From NCBI GenBank assembly GCA_026260175.1, contig JAKCWW010000012.1, forward strand, positions 1 to 64,000: a stretch of DNA of 64,000 nt, written 5' to 3'. Below the pieces are notes generated by a model that was given only the letters and a program-made list of their open reading frames with translations, was not told where the DNA came from and ran no database searches. This DNA is from Reticulitermes lucifugus (lineage: Eukaryota; Arthropoda; Insecta; Blattodea; Rhinotermitidae). Shown piece by piece: positions 33,986-45,253 of this stretch (positions within the stretch are counted from its first letter, which is position 1; each line of letters opens with the position of its first letter). The translations under genes and the position numbers were made by a program.

Positions 33986-36628
33986 ACATAATAGTTTAAG
34001 TTCTGTCACCGTGTAACAATTCCCTGTCACATATTCTGAGGCATAAGCCTGGCGGCAGTGCTTGCCAAGAAATATGCGTTGCTATTTTTCCATGAAACAG
34101 CCTAGAGGTAACTAAGGTTTCATGTACAGAGCAGCCTTGACTTCCACAGCAGCAAAAACTATTTCTGGCTATTTGCAGCAATTAATTCATAACGTTGTCC
34201 TTCAAACACCAAACTTTATACTCGTAAAACGCTTACACAGTGAAAGAATGATTTTGTATTGATTAGACTTTGCAAGAATATGGGATCTTATCTATGGACG
34301 AGAATTATCAAAATTATCGGCTTTGATTTCACACGACATTGTACAAGTTAACAAAGAAAAGGTAATTACCAAATATATCTGATTTCTATTGCTTCTAGTA
34401 ATTCAGTCTTCTTTTTTTCAATACCGATCGCAGTTCTTTTATTTTAAAGTTTCTTTTTCTTAGTAGATTAGTATTAATACTTTCTTTCTTGATAATATGT
34501 AAAATATGCTTGTTAATTTTTCTTTATTTTGACCTTTATTTTATCAAACATATGTGCTTATTTTGTGTATCTTAAACGGGTTTCCCAGAGAATATGTAGC
34601 AAATAGTTTATTCGAAATTGCAGTTTATGGCAGCACGTTTTCCGAAGATCCAAATTTTCTAAGATGTTACGCTGTGACGAATGGTAAATAATGAATTTTC
34701 GAAGATTTATAGTACCTGCGAAAACCATCGACCCTAGCTATAAAATATACCCACATATTTCGGCGTGGCTGTTCTCCTTGGACTGCTTGCCCCTGAAATT
34801 GGAGAAATTGCGGCCCTTCGAACCATCGGTAACAATGTGCCAGTTGACACATTGGAACATTCCAGACGAGCTGAGATTTATAACTTCATCTTCCAATTAA
34901 TTTGGTCATAATGAACCACATGGGGCACAGATGTCAACAGCTGCTATATAGCCAACAAATACTTTCCTTTTTAATCAATGTGATTACAAAAGTATTAATA
35001 TTATAATCATTGTTTTGTTGAGTTCCCTTACAATTTAATTCACTCCAGAGTAATGTGAATACAGCACTGTTCCTTGTAGAAATTTTTACACCAAGAGAAC
35101 GGGTATAAATTTTTTATATTAAGTCTTATGATGTATCGCTTTCTGAGTCTCTGGAAATGATAAACAGGCAGAAATGTGTTTCGATTGCCATCATATACGT
35201 CGTAGATATTGCGATTAGAAGCTTGTTGAGACACAATATATTTTCAATTTATGAAAAATCTAGAAAGATCAAAGTGAAATACAAAGTGTTTTTAAGTTCG
35301 TACTAAGATAACGCATGTTTCCAGACATTTTAAAAATTGAATTTAGCAGTATGACGTTTAGTATAATATAGTGTTCACATTATTGGATTTATCAGTACAG
35401 GATAATAGAATGTAAGGGCAGAAAAGAATTAGGAGAAAGAAAAAAGAAGCCGAAACAAGAGTTAATTAAAGAAGAGAAAAAATGTAACTTTGCTTTCTAA
35501 AATATAATTTTTATTGCCTGGATTTACACATAAATTTAAATTACTCGATACGCATAATCTACATTTCCTAATCTATTATATTTTGAAAAATGTGCATATT
35601 GATTTTCTGTGTAGAATTTGGCTTCAGGTAACAATTCTAGTGTACAGCACGGGTAAATTTGCAGTAAGTGCGAAGTTTTGTAATCTAGTATCAGTGAAAT
35701 CCCTCCAAACACGATACCATACAAGTGATTTATAATGGACAGTATTTTGTTTCGGTGGCACTATCACCACATGACAGAATGAATTAGACTTAAATTTTAA
35801 TTAAAACCAATAACAAAAATTAAAATATAGAGTGACATCGATAAAACTAAACTGAATTTATCTTTCATTAGTGGCTCATAATTAGAAATTTAATTGCTAT
35901 GTGGGTGCCAAAGGTTTGTTTGGAGGGATAAAGGATCCAAATTTGGTCTAATGTGTCACTCTGTGGCACAGAATTTAAAAAACCTAGAACTTAATTCTCT
36001 GTCCGCCAATCGGTTATCTTCACTGAGGGTTTGCGTTATTTTTCTTAGGACCTTCAAGAAAATATCGGGTGTATCATAAATTAGATAATTTTAAGTTTCT
36101 TTCTCGACCTTTTAAATTTATTACCAACTAATTAACCTCTCGTTCAAAGCTCCATAACCTGATAAATTTGAAATATCATTCATAAAGAAGTAAATGGAAA
36201 ATAAATTATGGTTTTGGTGATAATCAAGCCCAAGGTTTCTAAGAGTCTTATCTACGTAACATTGTAGATTAAGCTGCTCTAACACACTTACTGTCCTCTG
36301 CGATTTTATGTATAGTTCTGTACTCTGCTCGTAGAGGTGAGTGGATTACAACCATAAACGTTTGCTTTAAAATAAGAGTACATTAGCGCAGTACCAACAT
36401 TTGTTTTACCCGAAAAATGCTCATCGGCGTGTGAGTGTTGTTTATAGGGTCAATTTGTGTGAATCGGCACTGTTAAATGTTTGTCCGTATGTGCCCGAGA
36501 TTCACTCTTCGGACAAGAAAGCCAGAAAAACAAGCAGCGTAATTAGGTATTTAAAGTAGCACCCGACAATGTTCGTTGCAGTCGCTTTGGTGAAATGATC
36601 AGGGGGATTAAAACTGAGCAGACTATTT
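33986..36628. other. Unassigned AT-rich stretch
   Basis: No gene is recognised. Small frames (33996-34181, 34667-34900, 35040-35234, 35514-35735, 35894-36079, 36502-36696) lack known motifs. Confidence 0.5.
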
Positions 36629-37155
36629 AGAGACTGGCAGAAAGACAGTCCGTGGAATACAGTCATAAAGTTCACACACACACAAAAGACACTCAAGACC
36701 GCTTCTTCTGCCTACAGAGTCATGCTTGCTGCCTTCTGGGATGTTAATGATATAATATGTTCAGAATTCGTGCCTACTGGTACATTATTACTTCTTCAGG
36801 TGTATGCGGGAAATTTGCAAAATTTAATGGCACATATTCGAAGATCTTGGCGAGCATGCAGCAGACTGTCCTCCATCATGACAATGCCAGGTCTCACGCG
36901 AGAACGTGAAGGACTGGAGAAATTCACTGCTTTGTTTTGGAACACAAAGACTAGACATGGCCCCACCTCATCTCCATATCTTCCCGAAAATGAAGGAAAT
37001 TATGGGGGACATAACTTCTTGTCAGGTGATGAAGTCAAGACAATAGTAAAGATGTGCTTCCATCAAGAAGACACACAATTCCGTTGTGATGGACTCCTGG
37101 AACTACGTGAATATTGGTGGAATTTTGTGGACTGAAGAAGTGATTATGACAATAA
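36629..37155 (+). mobile_element. mariner-like transposase relic (C-terminal half)
   Basis: The 137-codon frame at 36722-37135 begins MLAAFWDVNDIICSEFVPTG and VYAGNLQNLMAHIRR, close to the mariner transposase segment (V)MLTxFWDxxGIIxxEFVPxG, YxETLxxLxxxIRR. Two other frames hold the rest of the catalytic region: LHHDNARSHA at about 36873-36902, and DMAPPHLHIFPKMKE at about 36955-36999. The latter equals DLAPCDFHLFPKLKE, carrying the last Asp of a DD34D triad. The end reads GDEVKTIVKMCFHQEDTQF, then FRCDGLLELREYWWNFVD, as in mariner C-termini. Upstream homology starts near 36629 (VEYSHK). Frameshifts make it non-functional, and the N-terminal DNA-binding half is absent. I did not find terminal inverted repeats. 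Confidence 0.85.
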
Positions 37156-37590
37156 AATCCAACAATATTTTTTAAATATTATTATACAGTGTAGACCTGT
37201 TATTGAAAAGACATTCGTAAATATAAAAATGGATAAAAATGAATTATCTACTTGATTAAGAGAATGTTTTCGAAATTTCTATATAAGTGTATTAATGAAT
37301 GAAATTTGAAGTACTACTCATCAATACAATTGCCTTCCTTAAGAGGGTAAAATATTTTTACTCAACCTAATTTGTCTTCTCGTTTATTGTAAGTTTCACT
37401 AAATCTGTACATTTTCCTTATGGTTATACGATAAGCTTGGCAGAGAGTGGGTTATTGGAGAAGGAGCTTACCTCAATAAAATAAAGCAATATTTAACAAT
37501 AACACAAAAATTTCGAAAAACTTCTCTTATTAAACAAGGGATCTTTCTAAATATTCTCACTGTGGGTTTGGAGACATCTTGTATATTTCT
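37156..37590. other. Unassigned AT-rich stretch
   Basis: Nothing recognised. The 3' end and terminal repeat of the mariner copy, if still present, should lie just after 37155, but I cannot identify it. Confidence 0.4.
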
Positions 37591-37782
37591 GTTGTGTACA
37601 GTCCAGCTGACTGAACTTAGTATATTTGTTGCGACATGGGCGTTTCGACGTCCTCCACATCACGATCAGTGTATGTAAAACCATATTACATTAAAGAGAC
37701 TGATTGTGACGTAAAAACTTCGAAAATTCTAGTTCCAACAAAGATACTAAGTGCTGGCAGCCGCAATATACACACCGGTGAT
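37591..37782. mobile_element. Inverted-arm element with hammerhead-like cores (copy 4)
   Basis: Two inverted arms, about 37591-37670 (minus) and 37699-37782 (plus), share CTGATYGTGAYGT, TCGAAA, CAACAAAKATACTAAG and a weaker outer part ending near TACACAMC. The minus-strand core reads CTGATCG, then GATGT paired with ACGTC around a GGAGG loop, then GAAACG. The plus arm reads CTGATTG, GACGT, AAAAACTTC, GAAA. Stem II on the minus strand is five pairs with one G-U, but the CTGANGA core is changed in both arms. No clear target-site duplication was found, consistent with an older insertion. Confidence 0.6.
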
Positions 37783-39492
37783 ACTATGTGTTGACATTCC
37801 TTCAATGTTTTTAAAATATAAGTGCAAATAATCAGAAGACTAAATTATATCAGACTAACAATGATGAAGATTTTGGTTACTGTTTTCTGAGCTGCATCCT
37901 CAGATCTAATGTACTCCGTAAAACCATGCATCTCGACTAACGTCTCTAAACCACGACACGCATGAATGACTTGGAATAATTGTTTAGATTTCCTAGATAT
38001 TTTCAGATTTTTTAAGTAACTAAACATTGTAGACCGGAATTACATTTGAGTTTCTCTCTGTCTTCAGTGATTGCTTTCTTGATCATATGTATATCTATAT
38101 ATACATATAGGAAGCCCACGTTTTTTGACCGGATGTCCTCTGAAATAAACTGTACTGAAATAACGGAACTGTTAAATATTTTTCTCGCACGAGGCAAATA
38201 GGCTGACCCTATTAAAGGGTGAATGGTTTCCACTATCTCTCTACTAACACACCTTGATACATCGATAACGAATAAATTTACGAGAATTTGGAAGTTCTAT
38301 TTTCCGCCGAACAAATCAGAGCACTAACTGGGTGTTTCGATATAAAGATAGTTTGTAAGGAGAACCACCTACTTCGGTAGGTTGGCAGGTACTTGTGGTG
38401 ACCGAGGGGTGCCCGAAATCGTCTGAGGCCGCGAAAGCGATGGGAAATCCTCAAGGCACAGGTAGATAACAACGTTTTTAACTTGACGGAATTAAAGTGC
38501 CTAGCAATTTTCGGCTATCCTGACCTTAATTTCCGTGATATTCCTCAGTTCTAATATGAGTTCCTGGGTATAATTAATAGAAAGGCTGACCCATATTTCT
38601 TCCAGCCACGAAGGCCTTCATCCAGTGACATACCGCAGCTCGCAGACGCCTTCAGCCAAAGCTACTGCTTTCAATCAACCCCCCCCCTGGCTGATAACAT
38701 ATAGCCATTTGCAGCAGTAGTTCTTATTATGACCATGTAGAGACCCTCAGCCAAGACGGGAAATACGTTAGCGTAAGCACAACCCCTGTTATGGTCACAA
38801 GGTACACATTCGTGTAATGGCCTGACGATTTGTTCCGTAAGCAGGAATATCTAAGAGACGAACGAAACAACGGACGTCAACTTGGTTGTCTTTGTCGCTA
38901 GTGTCTGCTCTTATTCAGATTTTTCTCTGATTTGTTGGGTCTGTCCGTTCTTCCGTTTGTTCACTTTAGCTCTAGAATCGTGGGACGCTTGTGATGACAA
39001 TGGGGGTTCTTCCAGAAATTTATTTCGATTTTTAGAAAGATAGTCAAAATAAAAGTATGTTTTTTACGCAAAGAACACATTTAGAAAACGTAGTTCTCTA
39101 AAGCTTGCGCATTTCGTTCCTGTTTGTTACGGCAATGATGTACGAATATAATATGACATATTCCAGCTAAACATTTCCATGTTCATAAAATGTCGGGTTC
39201 ATAAGGAGCCCTTTACACACCATCGAGGTCGCTCCTTCTAAGAGGCCAGTGACCTGTGAAGGACAGTAGTCAAATGTAAACCTATCTCATCATTAATATG
39301 CTTTGTAGTTGCGGAAAGCTGGGTCAGATTAAACTGAAGGCTTTTCATAGCCACATTTTTCTAACTCTCCTGTCACGTAAAATACAATAATTTTACAATA
39401 TCAGTCCTGTCTTACATTTTGCCGAAACAGTTACTTCTGTGCTGTTTTCCATATACACATATCTGCATATCAATTTTACCAGTGTGTAAATT
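37783..39492. other. Unassigned stretch
   Basis: No gene is recognised. Somewhat GC-richer blocks at 38330-38460 and 38590-38820 (CCTACTTCGGTAGGTTGGC forms a short hairpin) match no family I know. Frames at 37845-38027, 38012-38233 and 38278-38472 lack known motifs. Confidence 0.4.
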
Positions 39493-39533
39493 CCTGAAGA
39501 CAGGAACACAGAAGGTCGTCGAAACAGCCAACT
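39493..39533 (+). ncRNA. Weak hammerhead-like motif
   Basis: CTGAAGA (39494-39500) is followed by GAAC (39503-39506), GGTCGTC (39514-39520) and GAAAC (39521-39525). The conserved core words are present in order, but stem II pairs poorly and stem III is not the usual palindrome. It lies 50 bases upstream of the inverted-arm element at 39583 and may belong to an older element of the same type. Confidence 0.25.
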
Positions 39534-39582
39534 TTAAATCGTGTTGAACTGAACAGTGGTCCCGGAAGATTCTGTCGCTTTT

Positions 39583-39803
39583 CCTTGATTTCAGGCTTCC
39601 GCCGCGATGTTGATAAGATCTGAGCTCTTCTGGGTTATTACACGGCGTCGTGTGGTAATTGTTTACCGACGTTTCGGGACAACGTATCGGTCCCATCTTC
39701 AAGGGTTAAGAGTCAAAGTGAAGATGGGACCGATACGTTGTCCCGAAACGTCGGTAAACTATTACCACAGGACGCCGCGTAACATCGCAGAAGAGCGCAG
39801 ATC
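39583..39803. mobile_element. Inverted-arm element with hammerhead-like cores (copy 5, best preserved arms)
   Basis: Two 86-base arms, 39616-39701 and 39719-39804, are near-perfect inverted copies around a 17-base spacer. Each arm read outward holds TGAAGA, GGGAC, CGATACGTT, GTCCC, GAAA, CGTC. That is a hammerhead-like core with a perfect 5-bp stem II and the self-complementary ACGT as stem III. The first base of CTGAAGA is changed in both arms. An exact 12-base direct repeat, TCTGTCGCTTTT, flanks the whole at 39571-39582 and 39804-39815. The left end extends 33 bases past its arm (CCTTGATTTCAGGCTTCC and on), matching the start of copy 2 at 1843. The frames at 39412-39702 and 39607-39834 are read-through. 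Confidence 0.85.
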
Positions 39804-39815
39804 TCTGTCGCTTTT

Positions 39816-40110
39816 AATAGCTGTGAATTATTAAAATATTTTAAATTATACTTTGTTTACTCCACTGGATTTATTTAGTAATTTCTTCATGGATTCAACA
39901 GTTGCCAAGCAAGGAAACAAGCATGAATATTGACACATTCATACATTATAAAATTTGGTGAAGTCGGCGAAGAGGGTGTGTCATAGTGTTGTTCATTACG
40001 CACCTTTTTCTGTGGTCCTCTTATAAATCTGACACGGCACAAACTCTGAAACGAATATGGAGAACCATGAGAACTTCAGACCTTCTATCCTCTTTATGAA
40101 ATTTTCTGTT
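39816..40110. other. Unassigned stretch
   Basis: Nothing recognised. Confidence 0.4.
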
Positions 40111-40111
40111 C

Positions 40112-40142
<31 letters not shown>
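40111..40142 (+). repeat. (CT)n microsatellite
   Basis: An almost uninterrupted CT run of about 30 bases, broken once by CTGTCT. Confidence 0.95.
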
Positions 40143-40143
<1 letters not shown>

Positions 40144-40429
40144 GGTCCTTAGAGCATTTTTCCAGACTAGCTGAAAATATGTTCTTCTCTTAATGTGAGA
40201 AGACCATTTGTTACGCACACCGCTAATATTTTGTTAATTTACTAAAGCCTTAACCAGAGAATTTTTTAATTAAGGTTTCCTAAATGGAGGAATAATTAGG
40301 CTGTATGTTTAAATAATGTGCTGCTAATTGTGACTCAAACTAATGCAGTTTTACTACTGTGATTTATAGTTTTAAAGTGACTTCTTATTTGGACCAAGAG
40401 CGGGCTGGAGAGATTGCATAATCAGCAGC

Positions 40430-40775
40430 AGCATAGTTTGCATCCCTCGCCAAATATTATTATGTTTATCAAATTAAGAAAATGGGAAAGGTGGGGCGTG
40501 TGTCAGGAATGGGGGAGGAGAAAGCAGCAGACAAATTTTAGTTGGGATAACTGGAGGAAAGAGATCGATTGGAAGAACCTGAAGTAGATGCAAGGATAAT
40601 GTTACACTAGGTCTGAAACAAAAAGAATGAGAGAACATGGAATGGATTCATGTGGTTCAGGACACTGAAAAGTGATAGGCCTTTATGAGCACGGGAATGA
40701 AACAGCGTGTTCCAAAAGAGGCAGGGATTTTATTTTCTTAATGGGAAATAATGCTCCATGGAGTTATTTAACGAG
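40430..40775 (+). mobile_element. LINE 3' relic
   Basis: Across frames the plus strand reads HPSPNIIMFIKLRKWERWG (about 40441-40497). Further on come MRENMEWIHVVQDTEK (about 40627-40675) and MSTGMKQRVPKEAGIF, then EIMLHGV (to about 40765). This follows the LINE C-terminal order SSPNIIRVIKSRRMRWAGH, WIHLAQDREQW, NTVMNLRVPQNAGNF, RRTLLHGVS. It is broken by stops. The RTE-like LINE piece at 41045-41890 lies 270 bases further on in the same orientation and belongs to a different LINE family. Confidence 0.65.
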
Positions 40776-41044
40776 GCAAGATGATATTATAGGATTTTCT
40801 TAGTAAAAGTAATTTCATTTTTGCTCTTTAAATATTATAATAATACTTACAGCGTTTCCATCGTTGTTATAAAGGACAGACACTTCCTGGTGCTTCTGTC
40901 TGGTAGGGACGCCCATAGACTTCAATTTTGACAGAGTGGATGAATGACTTTGTTTAGTTCTGGAGAAATGAAAGTGGTTGGATTTCGTAGGTCTGCGTTT
41001 TGATTTTGATTCTGTTCAACTTATACAGCTAGTACCTTACCAAG

Positions 41045-41890
41045 GAAGCTCTTGAAGGGTTTGGGGACTTCAAAATAGGAGGACAAGTAATTCGCACTGT
41101 GAAATATGGAGATTATCTTGTGCTACTGGCTAGGGAAGAAAAGGTGCTACAGGGCATGGGTGATAGCCTAATTGAAATTGGAAGACGCAATGGAATGGAA
41201 ATGAATGTGGAAAAAACTAAGGTAATCGGAATCTCAAGGCAACCATACCCAATAAAAGTTATGTAAGATCACAAGCAATTGGAGAATGTAGAATATTTCA
41301 ATTATTTGGGTAGCATGATAACCAAAGATGCAAGGTGTACACGTGAAATGAAATCCAGAATTGCCATGGAAAAAGCAGCATTTAACAAGAAGAAGGCTCT
41401 GTTCACCAGCAAACTGGATTTAAATTTAAGGAAGAAACTAGTAAATTGCTACATTTGGGGCATAACTGTGTATGGTGCTGAAACGTGGACACTTCGGAAA
41501 GTAGATCAGCAGTATCTGGAAAGTTTTGAAATGTGGTGCTGGAGAAGAATGGAGAACATCATTTGGACCGATCGTGTGAGAAATGAAGACGTATTACACA
41601 GTCAAGGAGGAGAGGAATATCCTACATACAATAAAAAGAAGAAAGGCTACCTGGATTGGTCACATCTTACGTAGAAACTGCCTTCTGAAACACGTGATTG
41701 AAGGAAAGTTAGAAGGAAGGAAATAAATGACGGGAAGAAGAGGGAGAAGATGTAAGCAGCAGCTGGATGACCTTAAGGAAAAGAAAAGGTACTGGAAATT
41801 GAAAGAGGAAGCACTAGGTCGCACCCTGTGAAGAACTCGCTTTGGAAGAGATTACGGACCTGTCGTAAGACAGACTACAGAATGACTGAA
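41045..41890 (+). mobile_element. RTE-like LINE, 5'-truncated copy 1
   Basis: The translation starts GFGDFKIGGQVIRTVKYGDY and continues LVLLAREE, VEKTKVIGI, then after a stop VEYFNYLGSMITKDARCTRE, SKLDLNLRKKLVNCYIWGIT, VYGAETWTLRKVDQQYLESF and EMWCWRRMENIIWTDRVRNE. These are the end of a reverse-transcriptase palm and the conserved C-terminal part of RTE-type LINE ORF2. The catalytic (F/Y)ADD is YGDY here (41105-41116), an inactivating change. The main open piece is 41279-41674. After it the frame shifts (YLDWSHLT for WIGHILR). The 3' end is the sequence GTCGTAAGACAGACTACAGA plus a short ATGA tail near 41890. Everything upstream of the palm is absent. Copy 2 is at 61079. Confidence 0.85.
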
Positions 41891-44317
41891 TCCGTTCGTA
41901 CATCGGATGTTGCTTTTTCCGATGACAGCTATGTCCGGCAGCTGTTAATATGGCTCGGTAAGGGCAAAAATGGCTAGTAAATCGAAATATGTAGTTGTAC
42001 TTGTAGCGAAATATTATGATAACTTTTAGGCACTTATTTTTAAACATTAATGTTTGGTATACATATGAAACGACGATTTTAATAATATTTATGCGGTGGG
42101 TAAATTTGAATGGTTCCGTGCAGTTCAGTATTGTCCAAATGATCAAACGGTACATTGGGGGGCAGGCTTCGTTTCTCAGCTTTTTTGTTATGAAATTCTT
42201 CATACATTAGTTACATTATATTATTGCTTTCAATTGCCGAATATATTGTGAAATAGTTTACTACACGGAATATGGATAATTTCAAATATGTAAATGCGAA
42301 AAGGGCAAACAAAATTTTCAACTATAAAAGCGCAAAGGAAAAGTTGTACATTTTAATGCAGTTATTGGAATAAGTATTGTGAACTAGTTTATTGCATGGA
42401 ATATGGATAATTTTAAATACGCTGAACATTTACTTAATCATATTTGTGTTTTATATGACGACGCTCTCAGTATTTGAAATTATAGAATTATAGTGGCAAA
42501 ATGGCCAGAGAATAATAGACCGTACGGAATATGAATCGATGTCATCTCGACATCCAGTATCATTCAGACATATATAATATTTATTTCTAAGGTACAGGGT
42601 AAACTCGCCTATATAGAAGGTTGTAACAAAATAATCACACACAAATCAGACGTATAATTTGTGTATGTAATTGTCACACTTTTCATCGCAATTAGCCCAA
42701 CCTTCAACAAAGTATGTGATTCTATCAGAAAAGCAAATTTGTTCTTGGGTTTTAACTCGTTTTTCGTTGATTCTATGCATGACGAAAGCTAATTCAAGAT
42801 CTACTTTCATCAGTGTTGATTCTTCGATTTTCCCGCACGGGATAATTAATCTGCTTCTTAACCACACTTCTTGCTGTAGTCTGTAATCACCTAGAACGTC
42901 GATTCTTAACACATGTCCTCCAGTTTTTTAAACTTTCCATCCATTTGTAATCTTTCCTGTAGGTCCCAGTGTTACCACGATTCGCGTTTAGGTCACGAAA
43001 GGTGTAAAAAGTAATAGAACTTGGAAACACATGCAAAATTTTTTGTGGTTATATTTTTGAAAGATATAAAATAACTTGATGGCGGATGGGCAAAACGTTT
43101 CTTTAACTGTCGTTTTGATTTCAATAGGAAATGAAACACTGAAGCCAGATATGTGAAATTTGGGACTTGGTACATCATATAAGTGTATATGTATGTATAT
43201 TAAATATGTTTGTAAGCATATAATTACAAACAAATCCATAATTGCAAAATTTGGTATTTTATCCCAATTATTCATCATATCAATAATTATTGATTTGATG
43301 AAATAGTGAAATCAAATATATTATATAAATTTATTACACAAAATATATTAGTTAAGAGAAGATTATAATCTTCTCTTATCTAAAATGTTTCTCACAGAAA
43401 TAAAGAGAGCAACGATAATAGCAGTAGAGATGCACAACTTCAAATCTATGAACTAGGGGTGTATGTTACTAGGGGTTTATGCTACTAGGGTTGTATGTTC
43501 TGAGTTCTGCTTGAACAATTCCCATGAATGTAATATAAAATATTTTCGTACATACGTTAGTTAACTATATTTGCTTTGAAATTACACGTACATGGATTAA
43601 CTTCAATTCAAAATGTCATAATTATTCAAATCTTAGTTTTACATTACATTACATAAATTATTGTTACATTGACAAGCAGTACAGTTAAATCCCAGAACAA
43701 GAACCGCTAATTGCTCATATCTAACATTCTTATCAGTAGTGCCAACATCACTTTCAAGACACACGGACATTTTACCGAACTTCTTACAAACAGAAAGAAA
43801 CATTTCTTTCTCTCTCTCTCTCCGCGGTAATTTAGTTTGTAAAGTTTTGAATGTACATTTAATTCTCAGAATGAAGTTCTGTTGACAATGTGTACATTGT
43901 AGCTGCCTCCTCTCCTATCCATTTTATGTTCCACGTCTGTATACGTGACAGGTTGCGAAAATTAGTTACAAGGCATTTCACTTCCTGTAGTCGGGCGCCA
44001 TTTATCAAGTGGAAATAGCAGTGCTTAAATTGATACCGATGCACGCGAAAATCTTATCCACATCCCATCATTTTGATTGACCACGCGGGTATAATTCTGT
44101 CTCTTCCCTCTTCATTCACATTAATCTTGCTTCCCTGCTTGTTTACTTTCTCTTTTTACTCTGTTTTTATTGTGCAGTCTTTGTACGCCGTACCTAAGTA
44201 GAGACTGTGGCTGACAGTGAGTTTAAATGTTTTAACTCGGGATCCACTCTATGCATTACAATAAAAATTATTACACGGATAATTATAGGTATCTTGTGAC
44301 CATTTCGGTGTTTATAA
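41891..44317. other. Unassigned AT-rich stretch with a frame at 42646-42912
   Basis: The 88-codon minus frame at 42646-42912 (MLRIDVLGDYRLQQEVWLRS ... MKVDLELAFVMHRINEKRVK ...) has a protein-like composition but no domain I recognise. No matching exons or splice sites were identified around it. Nearby frames (41814-42203, 42988-43278) have no known motif. A short CT run lies at 43808-43822. Words around 43085-43170 loosely resemble repeat D. Confidence 0.3.
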
Positions 44318-44573
44318 TTATTTTTTCAATGGCGCAACAGCCCCTAGTGGGCCAGGGCCTCCTCATTATCGAGGCTTCACGATCACATTCAGACATACCA
44401 TAATCGATAGGACTCCTCTGGCCGAGAGATCAGTCCGATGCAGAGATTTCTTCGTGACAACAAAAACACTCACAAAAGACAGATATCCATGTCCCCGGCA
44501 GGATTCGAACCCGCAATACTGGGGTTCGAGCGACCGTAGACCCACTCCTTAGACCGAAAGGCCACTGGGATCA
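44318..44573 (-). mobile_element. SINE-B copy with clear target-site duplication
   Basis: Full-length SINE-B on the minus strand. The head includes GCCTTTCGGTCTAAGGAGTG (box A region) and box B GGGTTCGAATCC. The body has CATGGATATCTGTCTTTTGT and AGGAGTCCTATCG, and the 3' end is AATGAGGAGGCCCTGGCCCA, then CTAGGGGCTGTTGCGCCAT with a short T-rich/A-rich tail. An exact 13-base direct repeat, TCGGTGTTTATAA, bounds it at 44305-44317 and 44574-44586. Confidence 0.95.
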
Positions 44574-44586
44574 TCGGTGTTTATAA

Positions 44587-45253
44587 CATTACTCCATAAA
44601 ATCATAATTGATAAAGAATTACATTTTGACAGTTACGAAGATTAAAATGCCAAGGTGCGGGGAAGATAATCTAGGAATTCGGGGTAATTCCGGACATTTT
44701 AAATCTCGTTTTACCATGAAAGATTGCGGTTAGTGGAGGAGGCAAAAAGACTTTTACCCAGCAAAACACCCTGACCGTCTCTGGGGCCCACTCATTCTTC
44801 TCTTCAGTAGGTACATGGGCCTTTGTGCGGAGGTAAAACAGTTTAGAAGAGTACATGAACACTTACATCCCTGTAGTGCTAAGGTTAACAAGGAGTGGAA
44901 CTGTATTGTACTTCCTTCCATGCCTCATATAAACCTCTTACCCTTGCAACATATTCCTTTAGATCCAGCTTTATATATCCCATAACCTCAAAACTAATTT
45001 CCTTAAGATCCATCTTAATACTAATTTCCTCCAAAAAGAGTTAGTCACTAGTCACATTGCGCCTGACGAAAACTATCAATATTGTTGTGCTCCACTTTCT
45101 TTCAAAGAAACACTGAAATTACATTGCAGGATAAAGACAGGGTTTGTCACCGTAAGTGACAAGAGGCACTTACGTCATTATAATAAAAATGAGGCAGTTG
45201 TAACGTTAATACTCATAAGGAGGCGGTGTTATCATTTTTAGTACAGGCGCTCC
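44587..45253. other. Unassigned stretch, possible LINE scrap
   Basis: No gene is seen. On the minus strand around 44950-45030 the phrase KMDLKEISFEVMGYIKLDLK resembles the KMDLREIG start of the LINE C-terminal block, but what follows does not match. I leave it as a weak hint only. Confidence 0.3.

Noticed and set aside
44950-45030. Additional LINE C-terminal relic (KMDLKEISFEVMGYIKLDLK)
   Set aside because: Only the first eight residues match the block; the WIHLAQDR part that should follow is not there.
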